A DNA stretch of 64,000 nucleotides, taken from the NCBI GenBank assembly GCA_037200975.1, contig JBBCGI010000001.1:2046001-2110000 (forward strand), given 5' to 3'. This document shows, one piece after another, positions 8,893-18,231 of the stretch; within the stretch, counting starts at the first letter, position 1; each line of letters begins with the position of its first letter. Made by a program: the position numbers and the translations under genes. The notes under the pieces are model-generated. The model was not told where the DNA came from and made no database searches. It was given only the letters and a program-made list of their open reading frames with translations. The stretch is from Pseudomonadota bacterium (GTDB lineage Bacteria > Pseudomonadota > Gammaproteobacteria > Steroidobacterales > Steroidobacteraceae).

Positions 8893-10959
8893 ATGCATCG
8901 CATCGCCGCTTCGCTGTTCGCGTTCACCTTTGCCGCCGCCGCCGCCGCCGCCGTTGCGCAGAATTCGTTGCCATCCAACCCGCGGCAACTGACGGCGGAG
9001 AAGATGTGGACTCTCAAGCGCCTCGCCGATCCGGCGATCACGCCCGACGGTACGCAGGCGGTCGTGCCGGTCACGACCTACGACGCAGCCGAGAACAAGG
9101 GACTGACCGATCTGTGGCTGTTGCCGGTGGCCGGCGGCGCCGCACGGCAGTTGACCAGCGACAAGGCCAGCGACACGCAGGCCACCGTGAGCCCGGACGG
9201 CAAGTGGATCGCCTTCGTCTCGCGCCGCGGCGACGACACCGAGAGCCAGATCTACCTGATCGCGGTGGACGGTGGCGAGGCGCGGCGCGTCACCAATCTA
9301 CCTACCGGGGCGTCGGTGCCGCGGTGGTTTCCGGACAGCATGCGCATCGCGTTCGTGAGCGATGTGTGGCCGGATCTCGTGCGCTGGGAAGACCAGGGCG
9401 CGCGCAAGAAGGAACGCGAATCGTCGAAGATGACCGGGCGTGTCTGGACCCGGGCGCCGATCTCGTATTTCGATCACTACCTCGACGATACGGAACCGCA
9501 TCTGTTTTCGATCGCCATCGACGGCACGGACCAGACGGCCGTCACCGCGATCACGCGTATGTCGGGTTATCACCTCTCGAAGCAGGATGTCGACACATTC
9601 TCGTACGACATCTCGCCCGATGGTCTCGAAGTGGCGTTCACGGCGAACGTCGACAAGACCGGCCTGCGCGCCAACTTCGACGTCATCCTGCTGCCCACCT
9701 GTGGCTGCAAGCCGGCGCGCGACATATCCGCGGACAACCAGGCCGACGACGACTCGCCGCGGTACAGCCCGGATGGCCGGCGGCTGGCCTACACACAACA
9801 GCGCATCCCCACTTTCTATGGCGATCGCGCGCGGCTCATGATGTTCGACCGCGCCGCCGGCACGACGGCCGGCCTCACCGAGAACTGGGATCGCTCGGTC
9901 AGCGGCCTCGTCTGGGAACGCGACTCGCGCTCCTTGTTAGGCACCATCGACGATTCAGGTGCGCGACGCGTGTATCGCTTCCGCCTCGATGGCGGCAAAC
10001 CCGTGGCGATCACGAAGGAATCCTCATTCGGCGGACTCGCACTGTCGCGCAACGGCAAGGCGCTGGTGACGATCCGCCAGAGTTTCACCGAGCCGCCGAC
10101 GCTCGTGTCGTTGAACGCCCGCAGCGGCGCGGCCATCAAACTGTCCACGTTCAACGACGCGGCGCTCGCCGCGCTCGACCAGGGGAAGGTCGAGAGCGTC
10201 ACCTACAAGGGTGCGGAGGGCGCCGACATCCAGATGTGGGTGATCTATCCACCCGGCTTCGACGCGACGAAGAAGTACCCGCTCATGATGCTGCTGCACG
10301 GCGGCCCGCACAATTCCATGACCGACGGCCTGCAGTGGCGCTGGAACGCGGAGGTATTCGCGAGCTGGGGGTATGTCGTGACCTGGCACAACTTCCACGG
10401 CTCGAGCGGCTTCGGCAACGATTTCACCGACTCGATCAACCCCGACTGGATCAGCCTGCCGTACGAGGACACCATCAAGGCGGCCGAGTGGCTGATGGCC
10501 AAGCCGTACATCGACAGCGACCGCATGGTGGCGGCGGGCGGCAGCTACGGCGGCTTCCTCGCCACCACCTTGTTAGGCCGCAAGCATCCGTTCAAGGCGC
10601 TGGTCGCGCACGCCGCGGTCTACGACATGTTCGCGCAGCAGGGCTCGGACTACGGCGCCGAGACCGAGCGGTTCTTCAACTACTGGGACAAGCCCGAAGA
10701 GTTCGCGAAGTATTCGCCGCACACCTTCGCCGGCAATTTCAGCACGCCCACGCTCGTGATCCACAACCAGCTCGACCTGCGCGTGCCGCTCAACCACGGC
10801 ATCCATCTGTTCAACACGCTGCAGAAACGCGGCGTGCCTTCGAAGCTGCTGTATTACCCGGATGAGAACCACTGGGTGCTGAAGCCGCAGAATTCGCTGT
10901 TCTGGTACCAGACCGTCCACGACTGGGTGGCCACGTACGCCGCGCCCGGTGCGAAGTAA
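8893..10959 (+). CDS. Exported S9 family prolyl oligopeptidase-like peptidase
   Basis: 688 residues. The start is the ATG at 8893, preceded by GGGGAA; the same frame is open further upstream, but the signal peptide (MHRIAASLFAF then an Ala run, cleavage near AVAQN) fixes the start. A TolB/beta-propeller N-terminal half has repeated SPDGKWIAFVS-type units. The C-terminal alpha/beta hydrolase half has the catalytic triad Ser551 (GGSYGGF), Asp628 (LDLRVP) and His660 (DENHWV). It should cleave oligopeptides in the periplasm. It is 9 bp upstream of the epimerase gene, so the two are probably co-transcribed. Confidence 0.92.
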   Translation: MHRIAASLFAFTFAAAAAAAVAQNSLPSNPRQLTAEKMWTLKRLADPAITPDGTQAVVPVTTYDAAENKGLTDLWLLPVAGGAARQLTSDKASDTQATVSPDGKWIAFVSRRGDDTESQIYLIAVDGGEARRVTNLPTGASVPRWFPDSMRIAFVSDVWPDLVRWEDQGARKKERESSKMTGRVWTRAPISYFDHYLDDTEPHLFSIAIDGTDQTAVTAITRMSGYHLSKQDVDTFSYDISPDGLEVAFTANVDKTGLRANFDVILLPTCGCKPARDISADNQADDDSPRYSPDGRRLAYTQQRIPTFYGDRARLMMFDRAAGTTAGLTENWDRSVSGLVWERDSRSLLGTIDDSGARRVYRFRLDGGKPVAITKESSFGGLALSRNGKALVTIRQSFTEPPTLVSLNARSGAAIKLSTFNDAALAALDQGKVESVTYKGAEGADIQMWVIYPPGFDATKKYPLMMLLHGGPHNSMTDGLQWRWNAEVFASWGYVVTWHNFHGSSGFGNDFTDSINPDWISLPYEDTIKAAEWLMAKPYIDSDRMVAAGGSYGGFLATTLLGRKHPFKALVAHAAVYDMFAQQGSDYGAETERFFNYWDKPEEFAKYSPHTFAGNFSTPTLVIHNQLDLRVPLNHGIHLFNTLQKRGVPSKLLYYPDENHWVLKPQNSLFWYQTVHDWVATYAAPGAK

Positions 10960-10968
10960 GGAGCTGTC

Positions 10969-12078
10969 ATGAAACGCCGCACATTGCTCACGCTGGCCGC
11001 GGCCGGCGCCGTCTCCGCCGCCGTGCCCGCCTGGGGACGCAAGATCAAGCCGATGAAGATCCTGATTCTCGGCGGCACCCGTTTCATCGGTCTGCACATG
11101 ACGGCGCTGGCGCTCGAACGCGGCCACACGCTCACATTCTTCAATCGCGGCAAGACCCACACCGACAAGTTTCCGGACATCGAACGCATCAAGGGCGACC
11201 GCAACGGCGAGATAGACGGCCTCAAGAACCGCGAGTGGGATGTCGTCATCGACAACTCCGGCTACGTGCCGCGCCAGGTCCGCGCAGCAGCGGAATTGCT
11301 CGCGCCGCGAATCAAGCAGTATGTCTTCGTCTCTTCGATTTCGGTCTACCCGAACTTCAGCGTGCCGCATGACGAGAACTCACCGGTGGGCAAACTCGCC
11401 GACGAAACCATCGAGAAAGTGGACGGTGAAACTTACGGGCCGCTGAAGGCACTGTGCGAGAAGGAAGCGGAAAAGGCGCTGCCGGGCCGCACCACGGTCA
11501 TCCGGCCCGGGCTCATCGTGGGGCCCGACGACAACACCGATCGATTCACTTACTGGCCGGCGCGCGCCGCGCGCGGCGGTGAATTCATCGCTCCGGGTGC
11601 CCCCACCGATGCGTTCCAGATCATCGACGTGCGCGATCTCGCCGCGTTCACGCTGAAGGCGGTCGAAGAACGCACGATGGGGACGTACAACCTCGTGTCG
11701 AACGTCAACGAGTTCAAGTTCGGCGAATTGACCGGCGCCTGCATTGCGGCCGCCAACAAACAAGCCAGGCCGCCGACGCCCCCGAAGGCGACCTGGCTGC
11801 CCGCCGCGTTCCTCGAGGAACAAAAGGTGGAACCCTGGAGCGAGATGCCCGTGTGGCTGCCGGCCACCGGCGACGAGGCCGCGTTCGCGGGCACCAGCAA
11901 CCAGGCCGCACTCGCGAAGGGATTGAAGATCTCGCCGCTGAAGAAGACCGTCGACGACACGCTGGCGTGGCATCTCACCCGCCCGGCCGAAGAGCGCGAG
12001 AAACTGAAGGCTGGCATCGCCGCCGACAAGGAGGTGGCGGTGCTCGCGGCGTGGAAGGCGAAGCAGGCGGCGGGTTGA
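10969..12078 (+). CDS. NAD-dependent epimerase/dehydratase with twin-Arg leader
   Basis: 369 residues. The first 24 look like a Tat signal (MKRRTLLTLAAAG...PAWG). The extended SDR fold follows: nucleotide loop GGTRFIG at about 34-40, and the catalytic pair Tyr156/Lys160 in YGPLKALCE. An internal ATG (11053, MKILILGG) could give a cytoplasmic form without the leader. Family members act on sugar nucleotides or related compounds, but nothing here specifies the substrate. Export of a Rossmann-fold protein with its cofactor would need Tat, which fits the RR pair. It lies 9 bp after the S9 peptidase. Confidence 0.82.
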   Translation: MKRRTLLTLAAAGAVSAAVPAWGRKIKPMKILILGGTRFIGLHMTALALERGHTLTFFNRGKTHTDKFPDIERIKGDRNGEIDGLKNREWDVVIDNSGYVPRQVRAAAELLAPRIKQYVFVSSISVYPNFSVPHDENSPVGKLADETIEKVDGETYGPLKALCEKEAEKALPGRTTVIRPGLIVGPDDNTDRFTYWPARAARGGEFIAPGAPTDAFQIIDVRDLAAFTLKAVEERTMGTYNLVSNVNEFKFGELTGACIAAANKQARPPTPPKATWLPAAFLEEQKVEPWSEMPVWLPATGDEAAFAGTSNQAALAKGLKISPLKKTVDDTLAWHLTRPAEEREKLKAGIAADKEVAVLAAWKAKQAAG

Positions 12079-12088
12079 ACCGGCCTGA

Positions 12089-12565
12089 CTACAGCGGGCC
12101 GAACGGCTGCGCGTCCGCGTCGTCGTAGATCTCGACCTGCTGGCCGCTGCGCACCATGCGTTTGCCCAGGGTGGGAAATTCCGCAACGTCGAAGTCGAGG
12201 TGTTCGCCGCCCGATAGATAGACGAGATCGTCCTGCCCGGGGTTGCGCATCAGATGCGCGACCGAAGGCGTGGGGTAACCGATGAAATCGCCGGGAGCGA
12301 CGTCGTATTCCGTTCCGTCGATCAGCGCGATCGCGCGGCCGGACAACACGTAGATCCACTCTTCTTCATGCCGGTGCGAATGGTAGACGTACGCTTCCTT
12401 GCCTGGCGGTATACGCATGAAGTTCACGCCGGTGCGCCGCAGGCCCACCGCGCGCGCCAGCTGCGTGCCGTGCATGAGGGACCGCGGGTTCCATGGATGC
12501 GAAAATTCCTGCGCGTGCGCAGCTATATCGGCGGCGCGCACGATGTTGAGGCTGGGTTTGTCCAT
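12089..12565 (-). CDS. Cupin-domain protein
   Basis: 158 residues, one cupin barrel. Motif 1 is YHSHRHEEEWIYVLSGRA, with His, His and Glu as metal ligands; motif 2 is GDFIGYPTPSVAHL. No signal peptide. It lies 23 bp downstream of the TonB receptor stop on the same strand, so it may be the last gene of the sigma factor - FecR - receptor run. Function is unknown. Confidence 0.8.
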   Translation of the reverse strand: MDKPSLNIVRAADIAAHAQEFSHPWNPRSLMHGTQLARAVGLRRTGVNFMRIPPGKEAYVYHSHRHEEEWIYVLSGRAIALIDGTEYDVAPGDFIGYPTPSVAHLMRNPGQDDLVYLSGGEHLDFDVAEFPTLGKRMVRSGQQVEIYDDADAQPFGPL

Positions 12566-12588
12566 GCCGCAACCTTAACAAAAAAACG

Positions 12589-14913
12589 TCACGGGATTTC
12601 CCAGTTCACTCCTAACAAGACATAGCGCGGGAAGGTGCTGTCGTAGTCGCGGTGCAGCGACCAGACGCCGGCGGTTTCCTCCAGTGCATAGTTCGTGCAG
12701 CACGGCGTCTGCCGGTTGGCCGCGTTGCCGATGTCGGCGTAGAAATGCAGCGCGCTGGCGCGCAGCGGCAACGTCCACGTGGCGCGCAGGTCGACCGATA
12801 CGACGCGCGGGTAGGCCAGCGAATTGCGCGGTGCGAGCACGAGCGCGCCGGTCGCGGGATCCGCGAGCTCGAGCGCATTGCGCCGCCAGCCGCTGCGCCA
12901 CTGCACGGTGCCCGACAACTGCCAGGGCCGCCGCGTCCACGACAGACCGGCATTCACCGCGTTACGCTGGTCCCAGGTGCGCGCGCGCTTGAAGCCTGGA
13001 AACTCGTCTTCCGATTCCGTCCAGCTGTACGCCATCCATCCCGCCCAGCGCTCGGCGGGTTGCCAACGCAGCGTGGTCTCGACGCCGTAGGCCAATGACG
13101 CCTGCGGCGCGACCCGCACGCGATCGACCTCGAGCTCTGGCAGCGGCACCAGTGCGTCGAGCAGGTTCTCGTAGATGGGCAGCGGGTCGGCGATGCGTTT
13201 CTGGAATGCTTCGATTCGCAACGACCAGTCGCGCCCCACGCGCCGCTCGAGGCTCAGCACGGCCTGGTCGGCGCGCTGCACCGCGTGAAAGACGCTCTCC
13301 GCGTCCTGGATCTGCAGTTCGTCGGGACGCTCGGCCTGGTACATGCGGCCGAGCGCGGCGCGCAGCCGCCACCGCTCGTTGGGTTCGTACTCGAGCGCCA
13401 GCCGCGGCGACAACTGCGAATCGCTGAAGCCGTCGTAACGTTGTGCGTCCCAGCGCAGACCCGCATTCAGGGTCAGCGCGGCGGACAGTTCCCAGGCATC
13501 GAATAGATAGGCCGCGTATTCGTCGCCGCCGACGGCGAGATCCTGTGCAAAGGAGAAAGCCGCCGGACGGCCGAAGGCGGCTGCGAAACGCGGCTCGAAT
13601 GTCGCCTCGCCGCGGTATTCGTATTCGGACGCGTAGTGCTGGGCTTCGATACCGGCGACCCAGTGCGAATTGCCGCTTCGTCCCAGCAGTTCCACGCGTG
13701 CCGTCGTAGCATCGTGGCGACGCACGTCGTCGACGCTGCCGACCGTGTTGTTGCGCGTAATGGAGCCGCGGCGCGTCGTGTGCCGCTCCGTGTGCGACAA
13801 CGCGGCGTGCAGGTTCAGTGTGTCGTCGAGGCTGAACTCGCCGCGCAGCCAGCCGGTGCCATCGCGGTAGCTGGCACGTGCGCGCTCGCTGTCGTCGTCG
13901 CGCTGAAAGTCGAGCGCGTCGTCGAGCAGCATCCAGCCGGCGACGAGTTTTCCCTTGTCACCCACCGGCATCGCGACGCGTACCAGTGCGTCCGAGAAAT
14001 CCGGATCGCCGACGCGCGCATCGAGATCGTCGAGCACGAGACCCACGACGCTGGTGCGCGCGGCGCCCAGCCACTCGATGCCGCGGCTGTCGGAACGGCC
14101 GCTGGTCACGGCCGAGGCGAACAGTGGCGAGAGGCCGAAGATCCAGGTGTCGTCGGTACCGGCCGCGCGCGGCACGATGTCGAGCGCGCCCGACAGCCGG
14201 TCGCCGAAACGCGCCGGCAATACGCCGCTGTAGAAATCGAGACTGCCCACGACCGCGGGGTCCAGCACACCTAACAACCCCTGGAAATCCTTGAAGTGGA
14301 AGGGTTCGAACAGCGGGATGCCGTCGTAGTAGACCGCCAGCTCGTTCTGCCGCCCGCCGCGCACGTAGGGGCGTGACGAAACGCCATTCGTCGCCGTGCC
14401 CGGCAGGTAGCGGGTTACGCGCAACACGTCCTGGTCGAGACCCGGTAATGCTTCGATGTCCTCGCGCTTGAGCTCGGCGGCCCCCGAATCGTTGCGCGGC
14501 GCGACGCGATAGCGGCTGGCGAAAACTTCGACTTCTTCCAGCGGCGCCGCTTCGACTTCTTCAGGCGGCAAGTCCTGGGCCGGCGCGGGCGATGCAATAG
14601 GATCCGCGCGCACCACCGCAAAGACACCGGGCCGTATGGGTGAAAGCGCGAGGCCGTGTTCGGCCAGCAGGATACCCGCGATTTGCTCGGGCACTCCGCG
14701 GCCGGGGTCCTGCAGCACGCGCATCCCGGGTGTGACCAACGCGGAGGAATACACCACGCGCAGCCCGCTGCGTTGCAATTCGTCGAGCGCGGCGGACAAC
14801 GGCGCACCGGCGGAGATGCCCCATGCGGCGCCGGTAGATAGCGCGCAGATTGCCATCAGCGCGACGGCGCGCAATTTCAAGGAATCAGCCGGCCTTGGCC
14901 GAACGTTGCTCAA
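12589..14913 (-). CDS. TonB-dependent receptor with STN signalling domain
   Basis: Up to 774 residues. A signal peptide (LRAVALMAICALSTGAAWG) is followed by an STN domain (about 35-100, LSAALDELQRSGLRVVYSSALV), a plug (about 145-250, LKREDIEALPG and RPYVRGGRQNELAVYYDGIPL), and a 22-strand barrel to the end. The STN domain talks to a FecR anti-sigma factor in the periplasm, and that gene lies immediately upstream. The substrate is unknown; the layout parallels FecA. The start is uncertain: TTG at 14913 overlaps the fecR end by 29 bp, TTGs at 14880 and 14874 follow, and an ATG at 14856 would shorten the signal peptide. Confidence 0.9.
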   Translation of the reverse strand: MSNVRPRPADSLKLRAVALMAICALSTGAAWGISAGAPLSAALDELQRSGLRVVYSSALVTPGMRVLQDPGRGVPEQIAGILLAEHGLALSPIRPGVFAVVRADPIASPAPAQDLPPEEVEAAPLEEVEVFASRYRVAPRNDSGAAELKREDIEALPGLDQDVLRVTRYLPGTATNGVSSRPYVRGGRQNELAVYYDGIPLFEPFHFKDFQGLLGVLDPAVVGSLDFYSGVLPARFGDRLSGALDIVPRAAGTDDTWIFGLSPLFASAVTSGRSDSRGIEWLGAARTSVVGLVLDDLDARVGDPDFSDALVRVAMPVGDKGKLVAGWMLLDDALDFQRDDDSERARASYRDGTGWLRGEFSLDDTLNLHAALSHTERHTTRRGSITRNNTVGSVDDVRRHDATTARVELLGRSGNSHWVAGIEAQHYASEYEYRGEATFEPRFAAAFGRPAAFSFAQDLAVGGDEYAAYLFDAWELSAALTLNAGLRWDAQRYDGFSDSQLSPRLALEYEPNERWRLRAALGRMYQAERPDELQIQDAESVFHAVQRADQAVLSLERRVGRDWSLRIEAFQKRIADPLPIYENLLDALVPLPELEVDRVRVAPQASLAYGVETTLRWQPAERWAGWMAYSWTESEDEFPGFKRARTWDQRNAVNAGLSWTRRPWQLSGTVQWRSGWRRNALELADPATGALVLAPRNSLAYPRVVSVDLRATWTLPLRASALHFYADIGNAANRQTPCCTNYALEETAGVWSLHRDYDSTFPRYVLLGVNWEIP

Positions 14914-15871
14914 TGATCACTTTCGCGCCATCGCGGTGCCAGGCGAGATCGGCGGTTGCGAGAACCAGGCTCAAGGCCTCGAGCGGCTCGAGATCGTCGA
15001 TCGAACCTTTGAGTTGCACGTCGCCCAAGTGTCCGCCGTCGAGGCCCTCGGCGTAAATCGGTGCGAGCCCGGTTTCGCGATGGAACCACGCGAGGAACTG
15101 GCCGAGTGTCGCCCCATCCAGTTTGAAATCGGTCGGCAAAGCCGCGACCCAGTCGAAGCGCGCATCGTCGACGGGTAGCGAGCCGGTGTGCACGCCACCG
15201 TCCCGGTCGCGATGCACCATCCATTCACCGGCCGCGGCGACCGTCGTGGCCTGGCCCGTCTGGAGCTGCGCGCGGCCCTCGCGCACCGACACTTCGATTT
15301 CGTTGCGTTCGGAGCGCACCAGGTATTGCGTGCCCAGGTGCGTGACCACGCCATGCGGCGTGACGATGCGCAACGCGGAATGGGTGCCGGGCGTTGCGTC
15401 GACGAAAGCCTCACCCACGGTGAGTTCGATTTCATCCGCGCGATCGAGCCGCACGTGGGTACCGGCGGCGAGGCGAACCGTCAGATCGGGCGAGATGCGC
15501 AGCAACGCGCCGCCGTCGTTCGACACGGTCAGCGAATCGCCGGCCGAGAGAGCCGCGCCTTCGCGCACCTGCGTGTCGCCGCTGAACCAGTGCGCGCCCT
15601 GCGAGACCAGCGAGCCGTCCAGCGCCTCGAGGTGTGCGACGTCCGCGCCGGGTTGCAACGCCTGCCAGGTCATGCCCGCGCCCAGCAGTATCACCACCGC
15701 GGCCGCAACCGCCCAGCGACGCGTGGCGGAGAACGCGCCGGCAGGCCGCGCGGCCGCGTGAAATTCTTCGCTGAGCTTCGCGAACGCCCGCGCGCGCGCG
15801 GCCACCGAAGGCTCGGCCTTGAGTTGCCCCAACAGGGCGGCGGTTTCTCTTTCGTCGTCGAGTTCGCTCAT
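14885..15871 (-). CDS. FecR-family anti-sigma factor
   Basis: 328 residues. The N-terminal ~50 residues are cytoplasmic (sigma-binding), one membrane helix lies at about 52-73 (RRWAVAAAVVILLGAGMTW), and the periplasmic FecR domain follows (DGSLVSQGAHWFSGD through VTHLGTQYLV). The C-terminal part (LGQFLAWFHRETGLAP) resembles an STN-like fold that contacts the receptor. The ATG overlaps the sigma factor stop by 4 bp (15868-15871), indicating translational coupling. The 3' end overlaps the receptor reading frame. It should hold the ECF sigma factor until the receptor signals. Confidence 0.92.
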   Translation of the reverse strand: MSELDDERETAALLGQLKAEPSVAARARAFAKLSEEFHAAARPAGAFSATRRWAVAAAVVILLGAGMTWQALQPGADVAHLEALDGSLVSQGAHWFSGDTQVREGAALSAGDSLTVSNDGGALLRISPDLTVRLAAGTHVRLDRADEIELTVGEAFVDATPGTHSALRIVTPHGVVTHLGTQYLVRSERNEIEVSVREGRAQLQTGQATTVAAAGEWMVHRDRDGGVHTGSLPVDDARFDWVAALPTDFKLDGATLGQFLAWFHRETGLAPIYAEGLDGGHLGDVQLKGSIDDLEPLEALSLVLATADLAWHRDGAKVIIEQRSAKAG

Positions 15872-16458
15872 GGCAGCAGATCCTGCACGGCCACGCCGCG
15901 CACCGCGAGCGCGGAGCGGAATGCGAGCCGGGCGCGTTGCAACTGCGACTGGGTGGCCTCGAACGACAGGCCGACACGTGCGGCGATGCGCTCGACGTTC
16001 CACTCCTCTATGTATTTGAGTTCCAGCATCTCTCCGTACCTGCCGGGCAGCTCGTCGAGCACCTGGCGGATGACCTTCATTCTCTCGCCGCGCGCCAGCG
16101 GTACTTCGCCGCCGGCTTGCGCGTCCGCGACCGCATGTGCGGCATCGCGTCCTGCCCCGTCCGCATCCAGGCTCGTCGTGTGAGCCGAGATGCGCGTCGA
16201 TTTTTCCACGAGATCTGCCATCTCGTTGCGGCAGATCTGCGCCAGCCAGGAAAACAGGCTGGCCTGGCCGCGAAAACCCGCCAATCCGCGCAGGCCGCGA
16301 ATCAACGCGGCCTGGGCTGCATCCTCCGCCATGGCCGCGTCGCCGCGCAGGCGCGCGAAGGCAAAACGGTACAGGCGCCCGAAGTACTCGTCGAAAAACT
16401 CGCGCAGGGCGGCCTCGTCGCGCGCCAACAGCCGCTCTACCAGCCGGTCGTCTTCCAT
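15868..16458 (-). CDS. ECF RNA polymerase sigma factor (FecI-like)
   Basis: 196 residues from the ATG at 16458 (MEDDRLVERLL). Region 2 spans LREFFDEYFGRLYRFAFARL to LFSWLAQICRNEMADLVEK; region 4 spans VLDELPGRYGEMLELKYIEE to VGLSFEATQSQLQRARLAF, with its helix-turn-helix. An open frame extends upstream, but the FecI-type start and the divergent promoter region support 16458. It forms a three-gene cell-surface signalling cassette with the FecR and TonB receptor genes downstream. It probably drives the receptor gene and itself. Confidence 0.92.
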   Translation of the reverse strand: MEDDRLVERLLARDEAALREFFDEYFGRLYRFAFARLRGDAAMAEDAAQAALIRGLRGLAGFRGQASLFSWLAQICRNEMADLVEKSTRISAHTTSLDADGAGRDAAHAVADAQAGGEVPLARGERMKVIRQVLDELPGRYGEMLELKYIEEWNVERIAARVGLSFEATQSQLQRARLAFRSALAVRGVAVQDLLP

Positions 16459-16489
16459 CGGCTCGCAGGTTAGACGGCGCACACCACCA

Positions 16490-16556
16490 CAATCAATCGG
16501 ATCGCGCAGAAAACCGCTACCCGGATGGGTATTCGCGCCGGTATCGCGATTGATTG
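16490..16556. promoter_or_regulatory. Inverted repeat in the sigma factor / Omp85 divergent region
   Basis: CAATCAATCG (16490-16499) and CGATTGATTG (16547-16556) are perfect 10-bp inverted copies, 47 bp apart, between the leftward sigma factor gene (start 16458) and the rightward Omp85-like gene (start 16582). Spacing and position suit a looping or two-site operator that controls both directions. No matching regulator is evident in the window, so this is inference from the symmetry. Confidence 0.45.
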
Positions 16557-16581
16557 CGCGAGGTCGTCCCGTCCTACGCGC

Positions 16582-18216
16582 ATGCCACTGACAAAGCCTG
16601 CGGCAGCCGCTTGTGCGGTGCTGCTCACCCTGCCCTGCGCTACCACGCGCGCGGTCGAAATCGCAGCGGCCGTTCCCGCGGCCGCCGAGCTCGAGCGGGC
16701 GCACGCGCGCATCGGCGCGATCTACATCAATGTCGGCGACATCTTCGATACGACGAAGCCCGGCGAGAACAAGCGCCTGTACCGCCTGGCGAATCGCGTG
16801 CACATCGACACGCGCGAGTCCGTACTGCGCGCGCAATTGCTGTTCGCGGAAGGCGACGAGTTCTCGGCGCGCGTGCTCGAGGAGACCGAGCGCGCGTTGC
16901 GCCGCCTGCGTTACATCCGCGAACCGAAAGTCCGCGCGATCGCGTTTCGCGACGGCGTCGTCGATGTCGAAGTCACCGCATCCGATGTCTGGACGATGAG
17001 TCCCGGCCTGTCGTACGGCCGCAAGGGCGGCGCCAACAGCACCAGCATCGAATTCGACGATTACAACGTGCTCGGCATGGGCAAACGCCTGTCCCTCGGT
17101 TCGCACTCCGACGCCGAACGCTCGTCGACGACGTTTCAGTGGAGAGATCCCAACGTGTTGGGCTCGCGCTGGACCACCGCGCTCGGCTACGCCGACAACA
17201 GCGACGGCACGGCCAGTTCGCTCAGCATCGAACGGCCTTTCTACTCGTTCGACACGCGCTGGACCGCCGGCCTGTCCGTAGGCGAGGACGACGGCGTGCT
17301 GCATCGTTATGCGCTCGGCGAACGCGTCGATGCCTACCGGCGCGACCTGCGCAGCGCCGACCTGCATTTCGGCACGTCGCGCGGCTGGGACGACGGCTGG
17401 GTGCGGCGCCTGACGGTCGGCCTGCGGTACGACGAGGCGCGTTTCGCCGACGACCCTGCCTATCTACCAAGCGCCAGGCTGCCGGACGACCGCCGGCTCA
17501 GTTATCCGTACGCCGCGATGGAGTGGATCCAGGACGACTTCGTCACCAGCACCAACCTCGACCAGATCGAGCGCACCGAGGATTTCGAGTTCGGCCGGCG
17601 GTACCTGGTCGAGGTGGGCCAGTCGGCGGCGATCTTCGGCTCGGACCGGACGGCCACGCTGTTACGCGCCTCGGCCAGCCGCGGCTGGCGCATCTACCCG
17701 CATCACACGTTGTTCTTCGGCGCGACCCTCGCGAGCCGAATCGGCGACGGCAACGACAATTCGCTGCTCTCCGCCAGCGCGCGTTATTACTGGCGCACTA
17801 GCGAGAACACCCTGTTCTACACCGCGTTGCAGGGCGACGTCGGCCACGCGCTCGACGCGGACACCGAGCTCACGCTGGGCGGCGACAACGGTCTGCGCGG
17901 CTATCCACTGCGCTACCAGACGGGCGATGCGCGTGGCCTGCTGACGGTCGAACAGCGCTTCTTCACCAAGTGGTACCCGTGGCAGCTGTTCAACGTCGGC
18001 GCCGCGGTGTTCGCCGATGTCGGCCGCACTTTCGGCAGCGGCGCCATCCGGACGCCGCAGCAGGGAACGCTCAGCGACGTGGGCTTCGGCCTGCGGCTGT
18101 CCAATTCCCGCTCCGCGCTCGCGAACGTCCTGCACCTGGACGTCGCCTTTCCGCTCAACGGCGATTCGTCGCTGAAGAACGTGCAATTCCTGATCGAAAC
18201 CAAACGCAGCTTCTGA
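16582..18216 (+). CDS. Omp85/BamA-like outer membrane protein
   Basis: 544 residues from the ATG at 16582, where a signal peptide begins (MPLTKPAAAACAVLLTLPC); an earlier in-frame ATG at 16525 would add 19 residues without a leader. One POTRA-like segment (about 55-130, RVHIDTRESVLRAQLLFAEGDEF) precedes a 16-strand barrel. The Omp85 signature LGGDNGLRGYP is present, and the protein ends in Phe, the Bam recognition residue. It may insert or export proteins or lipids in the outer membrane. It is shorter than BamA (one POTRA, not five) and closer to small TamA or TpsB-like relatives. LtaS-like and PAP2 genes follow in the same run. Confidence 0.82.
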   Translation: MPLTKPAAAACAVLLTLPCATTRAVEIAAAVPAAAELERAHARIGAIYINVGDIFDTTKPGENKRLYRLANRVHIDTRESVLRAQLLFAEGDEFSARVLEETERALRRLRYIREPKVRAIAFRDGVVDVEVTASDVWTMSPGLSYGRKGGANSTSIEFDDYNVLGMGKRLSLGSHSDAERSSTTFQWRDPNVLGSRWTTALGYADNSDGTASSLSIERPFYSFDTRWTAGLSVGEDDGVLHRYALGERVDAYRRDLRSADLHFGTSRGWDDGWVRRLTVGLRYDEARFADDPAYLPSARLPDDRRLSYPYAAMEWIQDDFVTSTNLDQIERTEDFEFGRRYLVEVGQSAAIFGSDRTATLLRASASRGWRIYPHHTLFFGATLASRIGDGNDNSLLSASARYYWRTSENTLFYTALQGDVGHALDADTELTLGGDNGLRGYPLRYQTGDARGLLTVEQRFFTKWYPWQLFNVGAAVFADVGRTFGSGAIRTPQQGTLSDVGFGLRLSNSRSALANVLHLDVAFPLNGDSSLKNVQFLIETKRSF

Positions 18217-18231
18217 GCATAGGACTACCCC

